Shown here piece after piece: positions 17,640-26,279 of a stretch of DNA of 53,648 bases. Position 1 is the stretch's first letter, and each line of letters begins with the position of its first letter. The DNA is from a bacterium (GTDB lineage Bacteria; SZUA-182; DTGQ01), in assembly GCA_023512255.1 (NCBI GenBank), contig JAILZY010000017.1, positions 1 to 53,648 of the forward strand, given 5' to 3'. The notes beneath the pieces were generated by a model. The model worked only from the letters and a program-made list of their open reading frames with translations, had not been told where the DNA came from and made no database searches. Both the position numbers and the translations under genes were made by a program.

Positions 17640-19196
17640 ATGGAGGTGATGGCAAAGAGTATGAGGAGAAGTAATAAATCTGGTCAAGAGGAAGGTTTGG
17701 AAGGAAAATATTACCATTTATACCAGAATGCCATTGACGGGCTATTTGCTGTTGATCATAATGGCTTTATCCATGACGCCAACAAAGCCTGTGAGCGGAT
17801 TACTGGATATTCAAGCCAAGAGCTTGAGAATATGCACTACAGTGAACTTCTGTCAGCTAAGGAAAAGAGGTTCATTGCTCACCATTTCAAGATGATTATC
17901 AATGAGCGGCTAATTCCCCGTTCTGATATTCAGATAGAGATCATTACCAAAGACCGCTCAACCAAGATGGTTGAGCTGCATATTCAAAATGAATTTTCGC
18001 AGGATGGGCTAATTCAGGCTTCGATCAGGGATATAACTGACAAGAAGAGGCTGGAGGATCGAATCATCAAGGCTCAGCGGATGGAATGCATCGGAAAGCT
18101 GGTCAATGATGTTGCGCATAAATTCAATGACATCCTGACTGGAATTCTAGGTTCTGCCTCATATCTGCGGGCTTGTGTGAGGGGGGATGGGGAGTGCTCA
18201 CGGTACGTTGAAACCATAGAAAAATCAGCCTCCGTAGGCGCTGAGCTCGTCTCTCAACTGATGGTTTTTGGCAATAGACAAGAATCACACTCGCAGCTAA
18301 TTGATATCAATGAGGTGATCAAAGAGGTTATCAGTCTGTTGCGAAACAATCATCTTTCCAGCCGGATCGAGGTTGACAGCCGGCTGCAGGAAGGCTCTCC
18401 CCTTGCAGTTCGAGCTGACAAGAGCCAGATCATGCAGGCGGTGATGAATATCTGCCATAATGCCAAAGATGCTATGCCACAGGGAGGAAAGCTGACCATT
18501 GTTACCGAAAGCCTGGCTTTGAACGAAGATTTTTGCCTCAAACACATTGGCCTTCGGCCCGGCAAATATCTCCGTATTCAAATATCAGACACCGGCTGCG
18601 GGATCGAAGAAAAATCGCTTCCCTATATCTTTGATCCCTTTTTTACTACCAAGGATGTCGGCAAGGGAACAGGGCTTGGCCTGTCGGTAGCCTTTGGTAT
18701 TATTAGAGCTCACCACGGCACCATTGACGTCAAGAGCCAAGTTGGTGTAGGTACAAGCTTTGATATCTATTTACCTGCTGCCTCCTCAAAGTCTGCTGCG
18801 GTCTGGGCTCGTGAAGACCAGATGAGCCCGGGAGAGGGGAGGGTTATGGTGGTCGAAGATGAAGACCTGGTACGGCGGATGACCTCTAATATTTTGGGGC
18901 GTTTAGGCTACAGGGTCCTGTGTGCCGCAGATGGAGAAGAAGCCCTTGAGCTTTATAAAAAGAATGTGGAGCCAATTGATCTTGTGATTTTGGATATGAT
19001 TATGCCCAAAAAAGATGGACTTGAGACCTTCAAGGAGTTAAAAGAGATCGACCAGAATGTCCGGGTTGTGATTTCAACCGGATACCTTCCAAACCGCATC
19101 AGCTCGGAGTTTCTAAAGGGTGGCGTAGTTGGCTTTATCCAAAAACCATATACGGCTATCGAGCTGTCAAAGCTGGTAAAGCGGGTTTTGGCCTGA
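17640..19196 (+). CDS. PAS-domain hybrid histidine kinase with C-terminal receiver
   Basis: This 518-residue soluble sensor kinase has, in order, a PAS domain (about 25-140), HisKA with phospho-acceptor His160 in DVAHKFND, an HATPase domain with N box NICHNAKDAM, G1 box DTGCGIEE and GTGLGLSVAFG, and a receiver (about 400-518) with Asp452 in LVILDMIMP. It lacks transmembrane segments, so it probably senses a cytoplasmic signal. Possible starts are ATG 17640, 17649 and 17661; GGAGG at 17642-17646 favours the third. The first is given as the outer limit. No output regulator is adjacent. Confidence 0.9.
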   Translation: MEVMAKSMRRSNKSGQEEGLEGKYYHLYQNAIDGLFAVDHNGFIHDANKACERITGYSSQELENMHYSELLSAKEKRFIAHHFKMIINERLIPRSDIQIEIITKDRSTKMVELHIQNEFSQDGLIQASIRDITDKKRLEDRIIKAQRMECIGKLVNDVAHKFNDILTGILGSASYLRACVRGDGECSRYVETIEKSASVGAELVSQLMVFGNRQESHSQLIDINEVIKEVISLLRNNHLSSRIEVDSRLQEGSPLAVRADKSQIMQAVMNICHNAKDAMPQGGKLTIVTESLALNEDFCLKHIGLRPGKYLRIQISDTGCGIEEKSLPYIFDPFFTTKDVGKGTGLGLSVAFGIIRAHHGTIDVKSQVGVGTSFDIYLPAASSKSAAVWAREDQMSPGEGRVMVVEDEDLVRRMTSNILGRLGYRVLCAADGEEALELYKKNVEPIDLVILDMIMPKKDGLETFKELKEIDQNVRVVISTGYLPNRISSEFLKGGVVGFIQKPYTAIELSKLVKRVLA

Positions 19197-19243
19197 TAAA
19201 CACTGCTTCAAACATTATGGGCGGCTCGGAAAGAGCGAAAGTG

Positions 19244-20113
19244 CTAAAAGTGGGTAAGGCTTCCATCCCGTTTGGCCTTGTCTACGGCTAGACGAAAGCA
19301 GAGGACGCTAAGCGGCAGCATAATAAGCGAGAAAAGACCAAGGCCCATGATATTCGGACTAAGCTCTCTCAGAGAGTAGCCCTTTAAGAGAGCTAGCCTC
19401 ATCCCCTCCAGCGAGTAGGTCAGGGGGATAAGGTATGAGAATTTCCTGAGCCAGGCAGGCAGGACCGCGATCGGATAATACACTCCGCCCAAAAACCAGG
19501 ATAGCCCTGAAAATATGTTGGCCACCGGATCCCCCTTCTTCATCACCATGATGAAGCTGGCCGAGATGATGCCGATGCTGCTGAAGGTGGTGATGGTCAG
19601 GAGTAGAATTACCCCCGCGGCGGTGAAATTAGCCTGGCTGATATTGACCTTGAACAGAAGGATGCCGATTAGGAGATAGACAACTACCCGAAATGAGGTC
19701 CACAGGAAGCTATAGAGCGAGGAAGAAATAATAATGGTTGGTATTTCGGTCTGGGTAACCAGAACAGCTTCTAAGGTGCCGGTCATCTGGGCATTTCTGA
19801 TGCTGGAGGAGAAGCTGTGGAGGGCAACCTCAAGATAGTTGCTAAAAGCTACGCCGATCAGCACAAAGGAGAAATAATCTCCGCCGTAAGGTGCAAGAAA
19901 GGCACTCGCCGCGGCTCCAAAGAGCTTGGCGATAAAATAGAATACTAAAACTGATATGAAGATACTAAAGAACTGGAGAAAGAAGGAGAATTTGTAGCTT
20001 GTCTCCTCGATAAAATCTCTCTGAATAAAGGCTAAAGCCTTTCTGGCAAAACTCAAACCCTTAAAGCTCCACTCATTCTTAATATTATTCTTAATTCTTA
20101 ACCTAATCTTCAA
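19244..20113 (-). CDS. ABC-2 type exporter permease
   Basis: This 289-residue protein has six likely membrane helices and the typical ABC-2 ending, where a gate region (WFLGGVYYPIAVLPAWLRKFSYLIPLTYSLEGMR, read as separate blocks) precedes the last helix. It overlaps the preceding ATPase gene by four bases and would form a two-gene exporter. The substrate is unknown; drug or lipid-linked glycan export are the usual roles. The N-terminal 20 residues are basic and may be a dispensable extension. Confidence 0.87.
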   Translation of the reverse strand: MKIRLRIKNNIKNEWSFKGLSFARKALAFIQRDFIEETSYKFSFFLQFFSIFISVLVFYFIAKLFGAAASAFLAPYGGDYFSFVLIGVAFSNYLEVALHSFSSSIRNAQMTGTLEAVLVTQTEIPTIIISSSLYSFLWTSFRVVVYLLIGILLFKVNISQANFTAAGVILLLTITTFSSIGIISASFIMVMKKGDPVANIFSGLSWFLGGVYYPIAVLPAWLRKFSYLIPLTYSLEGMRLALLKGYSLRELSPNIMGLGLFSLIMLPLSVLCFRLAVDKAKRDGSLTHF

Positions 20114-21132
20114 TCTATAATTTTATCATCCCTGGTATAGGCTGCATAGATTTCAGACAGGGGGATTTCCTTTTTTAGGCAGCCTTCTATCCGTGCGCCT
20201 AGAGAAACCATGCAGGCAATCACATCAGGGATTTGCAGCCTGCTTTCTGCCGCCTCTGGACTGGTAGTAGTGCCAAGGGTGATTTCTAATTCGCTCATCC
20301 CATCAGCCTTAATGCTGATTTGGCTATCGAGCTGTTGACTTAGCCTACCAATAAAGTCAGGAGTAAGTGACTGCAAGCGAATGACATACCGCTCCAGCCG
20401 CTCAAGCAAAAGGTCCTGAGGTCTGCCGCAAGCTTTGACTCTTCCCTCATGGATGATGGCCAGCCGGTGTCCGATCTCTTCAACCTCCTTCAGATTATGG
20501 GTGGCCAGGAAAACAGTTTTCCCCTCCCGGTCGACAAGCTGTCGACGGATAAAGCATCGTAAGGACTCAGCACTGGCAGGATCAAGAGAGCGGGTAGGCT
20601 CATCCATGAACAGAACCTGCGGGTCAGTTAGCAGGCTACGGGCAATAGCCAGCCGCTGCTTCATCCCTAGGGAGAAATCCTTGAACAGGGTCTTGGCCTT
20701 GTCGCTTAGGCCAACAAGTTTCAGGACGTGGCTGATCCGCTGAGTTAGCTCTGCGGCTGGAATATTATTCAGGATGCCGAAAAATTTCAGATTCTGCCAA
20801 GCAGTGAGCCGCCAGTAAAAACTGCGCTCCTCACTGATGACGTAGCCGATGGCTTTTCTCACCTTGGCCGGGTGAGCAACCACATCAAGCCCATTGACCA
20901 TAGCCCGGCCCTCGGTCGGTAGCATCAGGGTACAGAGAATCTTGATCAGGGTGGTCTTGCCCGCTCCGTTTGGCCCAAGGAGACAAAATACCTCACCCTG
21001 CTTGACCTTCAAGGAGACGTCCTGAAGAGCAACTACCTCCTTCCAGGAGAAGGGAGCTTTCAGGATTTCCTGAAAGCTCCTCATTTGAGTGAATTTTTTA
21101 GTTATCCCAAAGGTTTCAATAGCTAAGCACAT
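20110..21132 (-). CDS. ABC exporter ATP-binding protein
   Basis: This 340-residue ATPase has Walker A GPNGAGKTT, signature FSLGMKQRLAIARSLL, Walker B VLFMDEPT and a His switch FLATHNL. About 100 extra C-terminal residues follow, as is common in ABC-2 (DrrA/NatA-like) ATPases. It pairs with the permease overlapping its 3' end. The ATG at 21132 is preferred; the longer frame to 21177 is read from the right hairpin of a dispersed repeat and gives an odd leader. The Shine-Dalgarno site is weak either way. Confidence 0.9.
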   Translation of the reverse strand: MCLAIETFGITKKFTQMRSFQEILKAPFSWKEVVALQDVSLKVKQGEVFCLLGPNGAGKTTLIKILCTLMLPTEGRAMVNGLDVVAHPAKVRKAIGYVISEERSFYWRLTAWQNLKFFGILNNIPAAELTQRISHVLKLVGLSDKAKTLFKDFSLGMKQRLAIARSLLTDPQVLFMDEPTRSLDPASAESLRCFIRRQLVDREGKTVFLATHNLKEVEEIGHRLAIIHEGRVKACGRPQDLLLERLERYVIRLQSLTPDFIGRLSQQLDSQISIKADGMSELEITLGTTTSPEAAESRLQIPDVIACMVSLGARIEGCLKKEIPLSEIYAAYTRDDKIID

Positions 21133-21141
21133 ATAGCCATT

Positions 21142-21224
21142 TTGGAAGGAACCCTTTTTCAAAAGGGTTCCTTCCAAACCATTCTCCTAAAACTTTAATA
21201 GCTATAAGTTATTAAAGTTTTAGG
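21142..21224. repeat. Hairpin dispersed repeat, copy 3 (two of three hairpins)
   Basis: Hairpins at 21142-21177 (stem TTGGAAGGAACCC) and 21186-21224 (stem CCTAAAACTTTAAT) match copies 1 and 2, while the GGGGAAAACC hairpin is absent. It lies just beyond the cooS stop on the transcribed strand and may be its terminator. Confidence 0.85.
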
Positions 21225-21233
21225 AAAGGGGTT

Positions 21234-23180
21234 CTATATCCCCAGCACCTTTCGTTTAGCCTCGATATGTTCGCTGATCAGTTTGGCTCCAGCTATGGGG
21301 TCAGGTTCCACGGCAAAGCGGGCACCCATAACCTTCTCGACTCCTTGAGACAGGAGATGGGTAACATTTTGGCTTCCCAGAATGGGTGGCACTACCCCAA
21401 GGAGCACAAAGATACCAGAAGCTACCACATAGGCCCCGATGCTGATAGCCTTCTCCGACATGTATTCTGGTGCTGCTCCGGCCAGCGGCAGATCGCTGAT
21501 ATCCACACCAAGGGCATTGGCAGCTTCAGCCGCTAGGCTCATGATTCGGCTGATATCCACACACGAGCCCATGTGGAGTACGGGCGGGATGCCAAGCTGA
21601 CGGCAGAGGGCCGAAAGTCCAGGGCCAGCCTGTGCAGCTGCCTCAGGCCGCATGAGCCCTGCCTTGGCGCAGGCAATGGCTGCACAGCCTGTTTCCACGA
21701 CCAGGATATCCTTTCCGATAAGCTCTTTGGCCAGGGTGGTGTGGGCAAAATCCTGCTTGACCTTGGGATTGTTGCAGCCGACAATGGCCACAATGCCTCG
21801 GATGGTGCCCGATTTGATGACCTCAATGAGTGGCCCAAGACTGCCGCCCAGAGCCTCAGCAATAGCCTCTTTGCTGAATCCAGCCATAAATTCCATCCGA
21901 TTTTCTGGAATGCACACCTTCTGTTGCTGTCGGTTGGGATAATTTAGCACAGCTAATCTCACGATCTGCCGGGCAGCCTGAAGGGCCTGATCACCCTTCT
22001 CATGGAAGTCAATGTGCAGGGCAGCAGGGAATTTAGCCTTAGCTGAGGTTGAGATGATTTTAGTATGGTAGCAGCCAGCCACAGTGGTCAGTGAGGGCAT
22101 GATGCACTGAACATCGACCACCATAGCCTCAACCGCTCCGGTGATGATGGCTAGCTCCTGTTGGAGGAAGTTTCCAGCCACAGGAAGCCCCCGGCGCATC
22201 AGAATTTCATTGCCAGTGCAGCACATGCCGAGGCAATTGATCCCCTTGGCCCCTACCTCTTTAGCCAGGGCCAGAAGTTCTGGCTCGGTAGCCACTTGGC
22301 TGACTATCTCAGACAGCAGGGGCTCATGCCCATGGAGGATAATATTGACCTCATCAGCCTTAAGTACTCCAAGGTTACTTTGGCAGGTCTTGATTTGTGG
22401 ACTGCCAAAGAGGACATCGGAAAGCTCGGTGGCGGCCATGGAACCTCCCCAGCCGTCAGAGAGCGAGGCCCGCAGGCCTTGAAGCATGAGATTGACATAG
22501 TCGTTGTCTACGCCAATATGGGTGCGGTGCATGATCTCAACAATTTCACGGTCAATGCCGCGGGGTGTGATCCCAACTGTTTCCCACAGGTTGCGGCGTT
22601 TTTGGGGAACGCGGCTGAGAAATTGCAAATACCCTTTGCGGGTGCCAAATTCATCTAGGATAGCCTCAGCAAGCTGTCGGGCGATTTCCTCTGGGCTTTT
22701 GCCTTGCACTTCAAGGCCAAATTCAGTAGCCAAGGCCTTGAGCTTTTTCTCATCCTTGATCGCATAGCCAGCTATCTTACCCTGGCTAGTCAGATAGAGC
22801 ACCTCGACCACATCACGGCCATGATCTGAGTGGGCCGCGGCTCCAGCGGCAATCATCCGAAGGAGATTGCGGGCAACGATGATATCAGAGGTGGCTCCAC
22901 AAACTCCTTTCTTGGGACCATTTTCCAGAGGATCTATTCGGCAGGGCCCCATCAGGCAATTGCGGCAGCATAGACCAAGTTCTCCAAACCCACACTGGGG
23001 ATTTTGAGCCTCGTAGCGGTCCCAGGCGGTTTCTATCCCTTCTCGGGAAGCTTTCTCCAGGAGGAGCTGTGAGGCTGGGTCTGAGGATCTTTCGGCCACC
23101 GGCTTTCTCTCAATCTCTTTCTGAATACAGGCATTCCATAGTGGATGTTTTTGCTCTTTGATATTATCATCACGGTCCAT
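21234..23180 (-). CDS. cooS: Anaerobic Ni-CO dehydrogenase catalytic subunit
   Basis: This 648-residue CooS homodimer subunit oxidises CO to CO2 at a Ni-Fe-S C-cluster. The N-terminal cysteines for clusters D and B are all visible: Cys63, Cys71, Cys72, Cys75, Cys80 and Cys94. C-cluster ligands are LHGHEP, LGMCCTG, VDVQCIMP, VGCNNP, ETGCAAI and MGSCVD, so no ligand appears missing. GGAGGTT eight bases before the ATG supports the start. It is the last gene of a leftward operon after a CooF-type ferredoxin and a CooH/CooL-type hydrogenase. No cooC or cooJ nickel-insertion gene is in the window. Confidence 0.97.
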   Translation of the reverse strand: MDRDDNIKEQKHPLWNACIQKEIERKPVAERSSDPASQLLLEKASREGIETAWDRYEAQNPQCGFGELGLCCRNCLMGPCRIDPLENGPKKGVCGATSDIIVARNLLRMIAAGAAAHSDHGRDVVEVLYLTSQGKIAGYAIKDEKKLKALATEFGLEVQGKSPEEIARQLAEAILDEFGTRKGYLQFLSRVPQKRRNLWETVGITPRGIDREIVEIMHRTHIGVDNDYVNLMLQGLRASLSDGWGGSMAATELSDVLFGSPQIKTCQSNLGVLKADEVNIILHGHEPLLSEIVSQVATEPELLALAKEVGAKGINCLGMCCTGNEILMRRGLPVAGNFLQQELAIITGAVEAMVVDVQCIMPSLTTVAGCYHTKIISTSAKAKFPAALHIDFHEKGDQALQAARQIVRLAVLNYPNRQQQKVCIPENRMEFMAGFSKEAIAEALGGSLGPLIEVIKSGTIRGIVAIVGCNNPKVKQDFAHTTLAKELIGKDILVVETGCAAIACAKAGLMRPEAAAQAGPGLSALCRQLGIPPVLHMGSCVDISRIMSLAAEAANALGVDISDLPLAGAAPEYMSEKAISIGAYVVASGIFVLLGVVPPILGSQNVTHLLSQGVEKVMGARFAVEPDPIAGAKLISEHIEAKRKVLGI

Positions 23181-23269
23181 GCTTAGGCTAACCTCCTTGT
23201 TTGGGCTCTTAAATATGCTCTTATTATCTAGATATGGGTATTATTATTCTGCTAATAGCTAAAAAGAGT

Positions 23270-23845
23270 TTACTTTTGGATACCTAGGCCCCTGAAAAGA
23301 TCGCGGGCACTTTGCTCAAGGTGTGCTTGTCTCCACCTTTCAGGAATGACCATAACCAGAGAGTGCGTAGGACAGGCCTGGATGCAGGCAGGCTGCTTGT
23401 CCTGGATTAGACGGTCATAGCACAGGTCGCATTTATCCGCGACCAGAGCCTGCCTCTCTCCATACTGGCTCCCACCGCCAGCGGCAGTAGCCTGGCGATG
23501 GACTAGCTCAATGGCTCCGAAGGGACAGACCATCATGCAGGTTTTGCATCCAATACATATTTCCTTGTTCAGCTCAACTCTTCCCTCAGCCTGTCTAATA
23601 GCTCCTAGTGGACAGACGCGGCTGCATGGGGCATCCTCACAATGGCGGCACTGCATGAGCATGGTAACCTCATCCACAATTACCAGAGAATTTCTGGCCG
23701 CTAGGGGAACTTTCTGAACCAGCGCGCTGGCCAGGTCCATCTTTGCTCCAGCCGCGGCACAGGCCAATCGGCAACTGTGGCAGTGGCGGCACTTTTGGGG
23801 ATCAGCAAGAATAAATGGATTGCCAGAAAAGATCTGCTCTCTCAT
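23270..23845 (-). CDS. cooF: CooF-like four-cluster ferredoxin
   Basis: This 191-residue iron-sulfur protein has four [4Fe-4S] motif sets: CRHCHSCRLAC, CRHCEDAPCSRVCP, CIGCKTCMMVCP and CDLCYD with ACIQACP. This is the CooF/HycB/DMSO-reductase electron-transfer pattern. By position it should carry electrons from CooS to the CooH/CooL hydrogenase module. AAGGAAGGTG before the ATG at 23845 supports the start. It lies 89 bp before cooS and 105 bp after cooH, a gap that contains a duplicated cooH 3' end. Confidence 0.92.
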   Translation of the reverse strand: MREQIFSGNPFILADPQKCRHCHSCRLACAAAGAKMDLASALVQKVPLAARNSLVIVDEVTMLMQCRHCEDAPCSRVCPLGAIRQAEGRVELNKEICIGCKTCMMVCPFGAIELVHRQATAAGGGSQYGERQALVADKCDLCYDRLIQDKQPACIQACPTHSLVMVIPERWRQAHLEQSARDLFRGLGIQK

Positions 23846-23919
23846 TTTTTTTCACCTTCCTTAGATTATCCTTGTTATCCTTAAATTAATCATAGATAGC
23901 ATAAATGCAATCATCTTTC

Positions 23920-23972
23920 CCCTATCGTTCGAGAGGCAAGCATAGTATCCCTATCGTTCGAGGCAAGCATAG
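23920..23972 (-). repeat. Tandem duplication of the cooH 3' end
   Basis: On the plus strand, CCCTATCGTTCGAGgcaagcatag-type sequence occurs at 23949-23972, where it encodes CYACLER-stop, and again at 23920-23945 beyond the stop with two extra bases (AG). The offset is 29 bp. The extra copy is downstream of the stop and should not be translated. Confidence 0.93.
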
Positions 23973-25033
23973 CAGGGATCAGCGCTGGCCACAATCAGCG
24001 GAACATCTTCGGGCTGGGCATCCATGAGCATCATTTTCAGAGCCTCAAGGTTATATTCTGTCGGAGTGGTGATCTTGATCTGCTCGATCTGAAGATGAGC
24101 CGAGAGGGTAAGTTGGTAGTGGTTTTCTCCTCGTGGGGCTTCCACAGATCCTGCGGCTTGGCCGGGGAGAAGGAGAGGCGGCGGATCAACTGACAGCTTG
24201 CCTTGAGGCAGGGAAGAGAGAATCTGTCGGATCATTCTGATACTCTCTATGATTTCAAGTATCCGAATTTCATATCTGGCTAGAACATCTCCTCGGCTGC
24301 TGGTGGGTATCTGAAATTTCAACTCAGGATAGGCTGCATACCCGCCCCCTTCTTTTCTAAGATCGCGGGCAAGGCCGCTGGCTCTGGCCACTGGCCCAGT
24401 GGCCAGGCTGCTTTCGGCAGCCTGAGACGAGAGAAAGCCAAGCCCTTTTAGCCGCTCATGCCTGAGGAGAGAGCCTCTTGCCTCATCCAGGGGGCGATCA
24501 AAGCTGCCTAGCATTGACAGCATGGTTTGGGCAACCTCGGCCTTTTTTAGGTCAACTCTTACCCCCCCGATCTGATTGACATCATAGTTGACTCTTTTTC
24601 CGGTCAGCAGGCAGAGCATAGCTGCCGCTGCTTCCCTGGCCTCAAAAAGTAACCGTAGGCAAGATGAGGAGGCATTCAGATGAGCGGCTAGGCAGATCAG
24701 GGGAAGAAGGTGTGATTGAATACGCTCGATCTCGGCCACAAGAGTCCTAAGATAAGCAGCCCGGCGGGGAATTTGTACCTTGGCCAGGCTCTCTAAGGTC
24801 TGGCAAAAGCAGAGAGTGTGGCTGATGGGGCAGATGCCACAGATTCTCTGAAGGAGAATGAGATTCTGCCAAATGTTTTGTTTTTTGGCCAGATGCTCGA
24901 TTCCCCGCTGAGCATAGCCCAGCGATACCCGAACCTGGCTGACGCGGCCATGCTGGAGGTCGTATTCGATCGTGAGCGGACTTCCTATGGCCGGAAGATA
25001 AGGATCTAGAGGAAGGCGGGATGTTGGTGACAC
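23951..25033 (-). CDS. cooH: CO-induced-type [NiFe]-hydrogenase large subunit (CooH-like)
   Basis: This 360-residue protein has the short length of group 4 hydrogenase large subunits related to complex I NuoD. All four Ni-binding cysteines are kept: RICGICPISH (Cys65, Cys68, with His72) and DPCYACLER (Cys354, Cys357). The protein ends three residues after the last Cys, so it has no C-terminal tail for a protease to remove. GTG at 25033 is the start, placed three bases after the cooLX stop within a G-rich ribosome site, so the two are tightly coupled. It has no membrane segment. It should produce H2 from, or pass to other acceptors, electrons delivered by CooF. Confidence 0.9.
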   Translation of the reverse strand: MSPTSRLPLDPYLPAIGSPLTIEYDLQHGRVSQVRVSLGYAQRGIEHLAKKQNIWQNLILLQRICGICPISHTLCFCQTLESLAKVQIPRRAAYLRTLVAEIERIQSHLLPLICLAAHLNASSSCLRLLFEAREAAAAMLCLLTGKRVNYDVNQIGGVRVDLKKAEVAQTMLSMLGSFDRPLDEARGSLLRHERLKGLGFLSSQAAESSLATGPVARASGLARDLRKEGGGYAAYPELKFQIPTSSRGDVLARYEIRILEIIESIRMIRQILSSLPQGKLSVDPPPLLLPGQAAGSVEAPRGENHYQLTLSAHLQIEQIKITTPTEYNLEALKMMLMDAQPEDVPLIVASADPCYACLER

Positions 25034-25036
25034 CCG

Positions 25037-26026
25037 TTAGCACCCCCTTTCTTGAATAAGCTGGTGAAGATGCTGCAACCCCTCGGCTGCTGTTTTCAGA
25101 TAGCGGGCTGAGGCAATTTTGCGGCAGGTTGGACAAAGCTCAAGCCACCTTTGGTCAGGGAGTGAGCCAAGCGTTTGTTTGATAAAATCTTTTGGCATGG
25201 CTACCATCCATCCCTGGCAGTTTAGACAGCGGACAAGGGAAAGACAGCCGCGGACCACAAACTCTTGCGGCCGCTGCCGAATCAGAGTGCCTGAGCCACG
25301 GAGCTTAAGGCAGCCTGTCGGGCAGAGCTGCTCGCACAGAGAGCAAAAGAGGCAGGCCGCCTGGTTGAACTCTACCAGGATCGATCCTGCTTCGCCGACT
25401 GCCAGCTCCTGAGCAATGCTTAGCCTGATAGCCTGAGCTGGGCAGATTTGCTGGCATAGGCCGCAGCCAAGACAAAGCTCAGAATGAAACTCTATCCGGT
25501 TGGTCTCCACGCCTCGGGCGGCTTCAGCAGATAGCCGGCCACTACAGCAGGCAAGGCGGTGCAGCCCTTGCCATATATCCTCTGGTGTCGGTGGGCATCC
25601 AGCTACATAAAGATTGGGGGAAAATTCCTGGATCGGATTCTGCCATGAAGAATCAAAAGCGTGAGGTAGCCCTTGGGCTGTCCCTGCGCAGGGGGCTGCT
25701 ATCCAGCCGGCTGATTTAAACAGCGTGCCCGCTATGGCGCAGGCTCCTACTGCTAGTCGCTGGCAGGTGGGATTAAAGCGGAGAAGAAATGCCTTGAGCA
25801 CCTGATAGGCTTCCCGTTTCAGAGAACCGAAGAGAAGAATCAGGTCAGCAGACTCAGGCTGGCTGACAAATTTACATCTAAATCCCTCAGACTGCTGAGA
25901 ATGAAGAAAAAGGGATAGAACTTCAAACTCGCAGCCGCCACAGCCGCCAGCATTGAAAACAAATACAGAATATGGTTGGGAATACCTTGGATCATTGGGT
26001 GAAGAACATTCTCCGGCGACATTCAT
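25037..26026 (-). CDS. CooL-type hydrogenase small subunit fused to a CooX-like ferredoxin and a zinc-ribbon-like tail
   Basis: This 329-residue protein has three parts. Residues 15-165 resemble CooL/NuoB small subunits, with proximal-cluster ligands Cys29 and Cys32 (CGGCE), Cys96 (GAC) and Cys144 (GCPP). Residues 180-245 form a two-cluster ferredoxin with CLGCGLCQQICP and CLFCSLCEQLCP. Residues 260-310 hold two CxxC pairs, Cys267/Cys270 and Cys298/Cys301, spaced like a zinc ribbon or rubredoxin-like knuckle. In known Coo and Ech systems the small subunit and the polyferredoxin are separate proteins. It is the first gene of the operon, with GAGG nine bases before the ATG at 26026. No membrane subunit gene lies upstream; the next gene is divergent. 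Confidence 0.88.
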   Translation of the reverse strand: MNVAGECSSPNDPRYSQPYSVFVFNAGGCGGCEFEVLSLFLHSQQSEGFRCKFVSQPESADLILLFGSLKREAYQVLKAFLLRFNPTCQRLAVGACAIAGTLFKSAGWIAAPCAGTAQGLPHAFDSSWQNPIQEFSPNLYVAGCPPTPEDIWQGLHRLACCSGRLSAEAARGVETNRIEFHSELCLGCGLCQQICPAQAIRLSIAQELAVGEAGSILVEFNQAACLFCSLCEQLCPTGCLKLRGSGTLIRQRPQEFVVRGCLSLVRCLNCQGWMVAMPKDFIKQTLGSLPDQRWLELCPTCRKIASARYLKTAAEGLQHLHQLIQERGC

Positions 26027-26168
26027 GAAGAAAACCTCATGATTTTTAAGGTTATTGCTTGAAATGCCCCATGACTTTTCAAAATTTTTTATAGCTCAAG
26101 ATTACCAGGAGAATAATAAGTTGTCAAATTTATTTCCAACTTTCCAATCACTTCATAAAAAATCTCGA

Positions 26169-26198
26169 TTGACAATTGAATCTCCTATGCCGTATTCT
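26169..26198 (+). promoter_or_regulatory. Possible sigma-70 promoter for rpn-like copy 2
   Basis: TTGACA at 26169-26174 and TATTCT at 26193-26198 are separated by 18 bases, about 80 bp before the ATG at 26280. The match is good but not tested. Confidence 0.4.
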
Positions 26199-26279
26199 AT
26201 TTTCGAGAAAAGAATTTCTCGGCACCAGTCGCCAAAGAAGATAAGCAAGAAGATCATCAAGGGAATAGAGGATAGTGTG

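Noticed and set aside
21133-21177. Longer start for the ABC ATPase at 20110-21132
   Set aside because: The extra residues are read from the hairpin repeat and are not family-like.
22161-22658. Long antisense reading frames within cooS
   Set aside because: They lie entirely opposite a strongly conserved gene and have no family features or ribosome sites.
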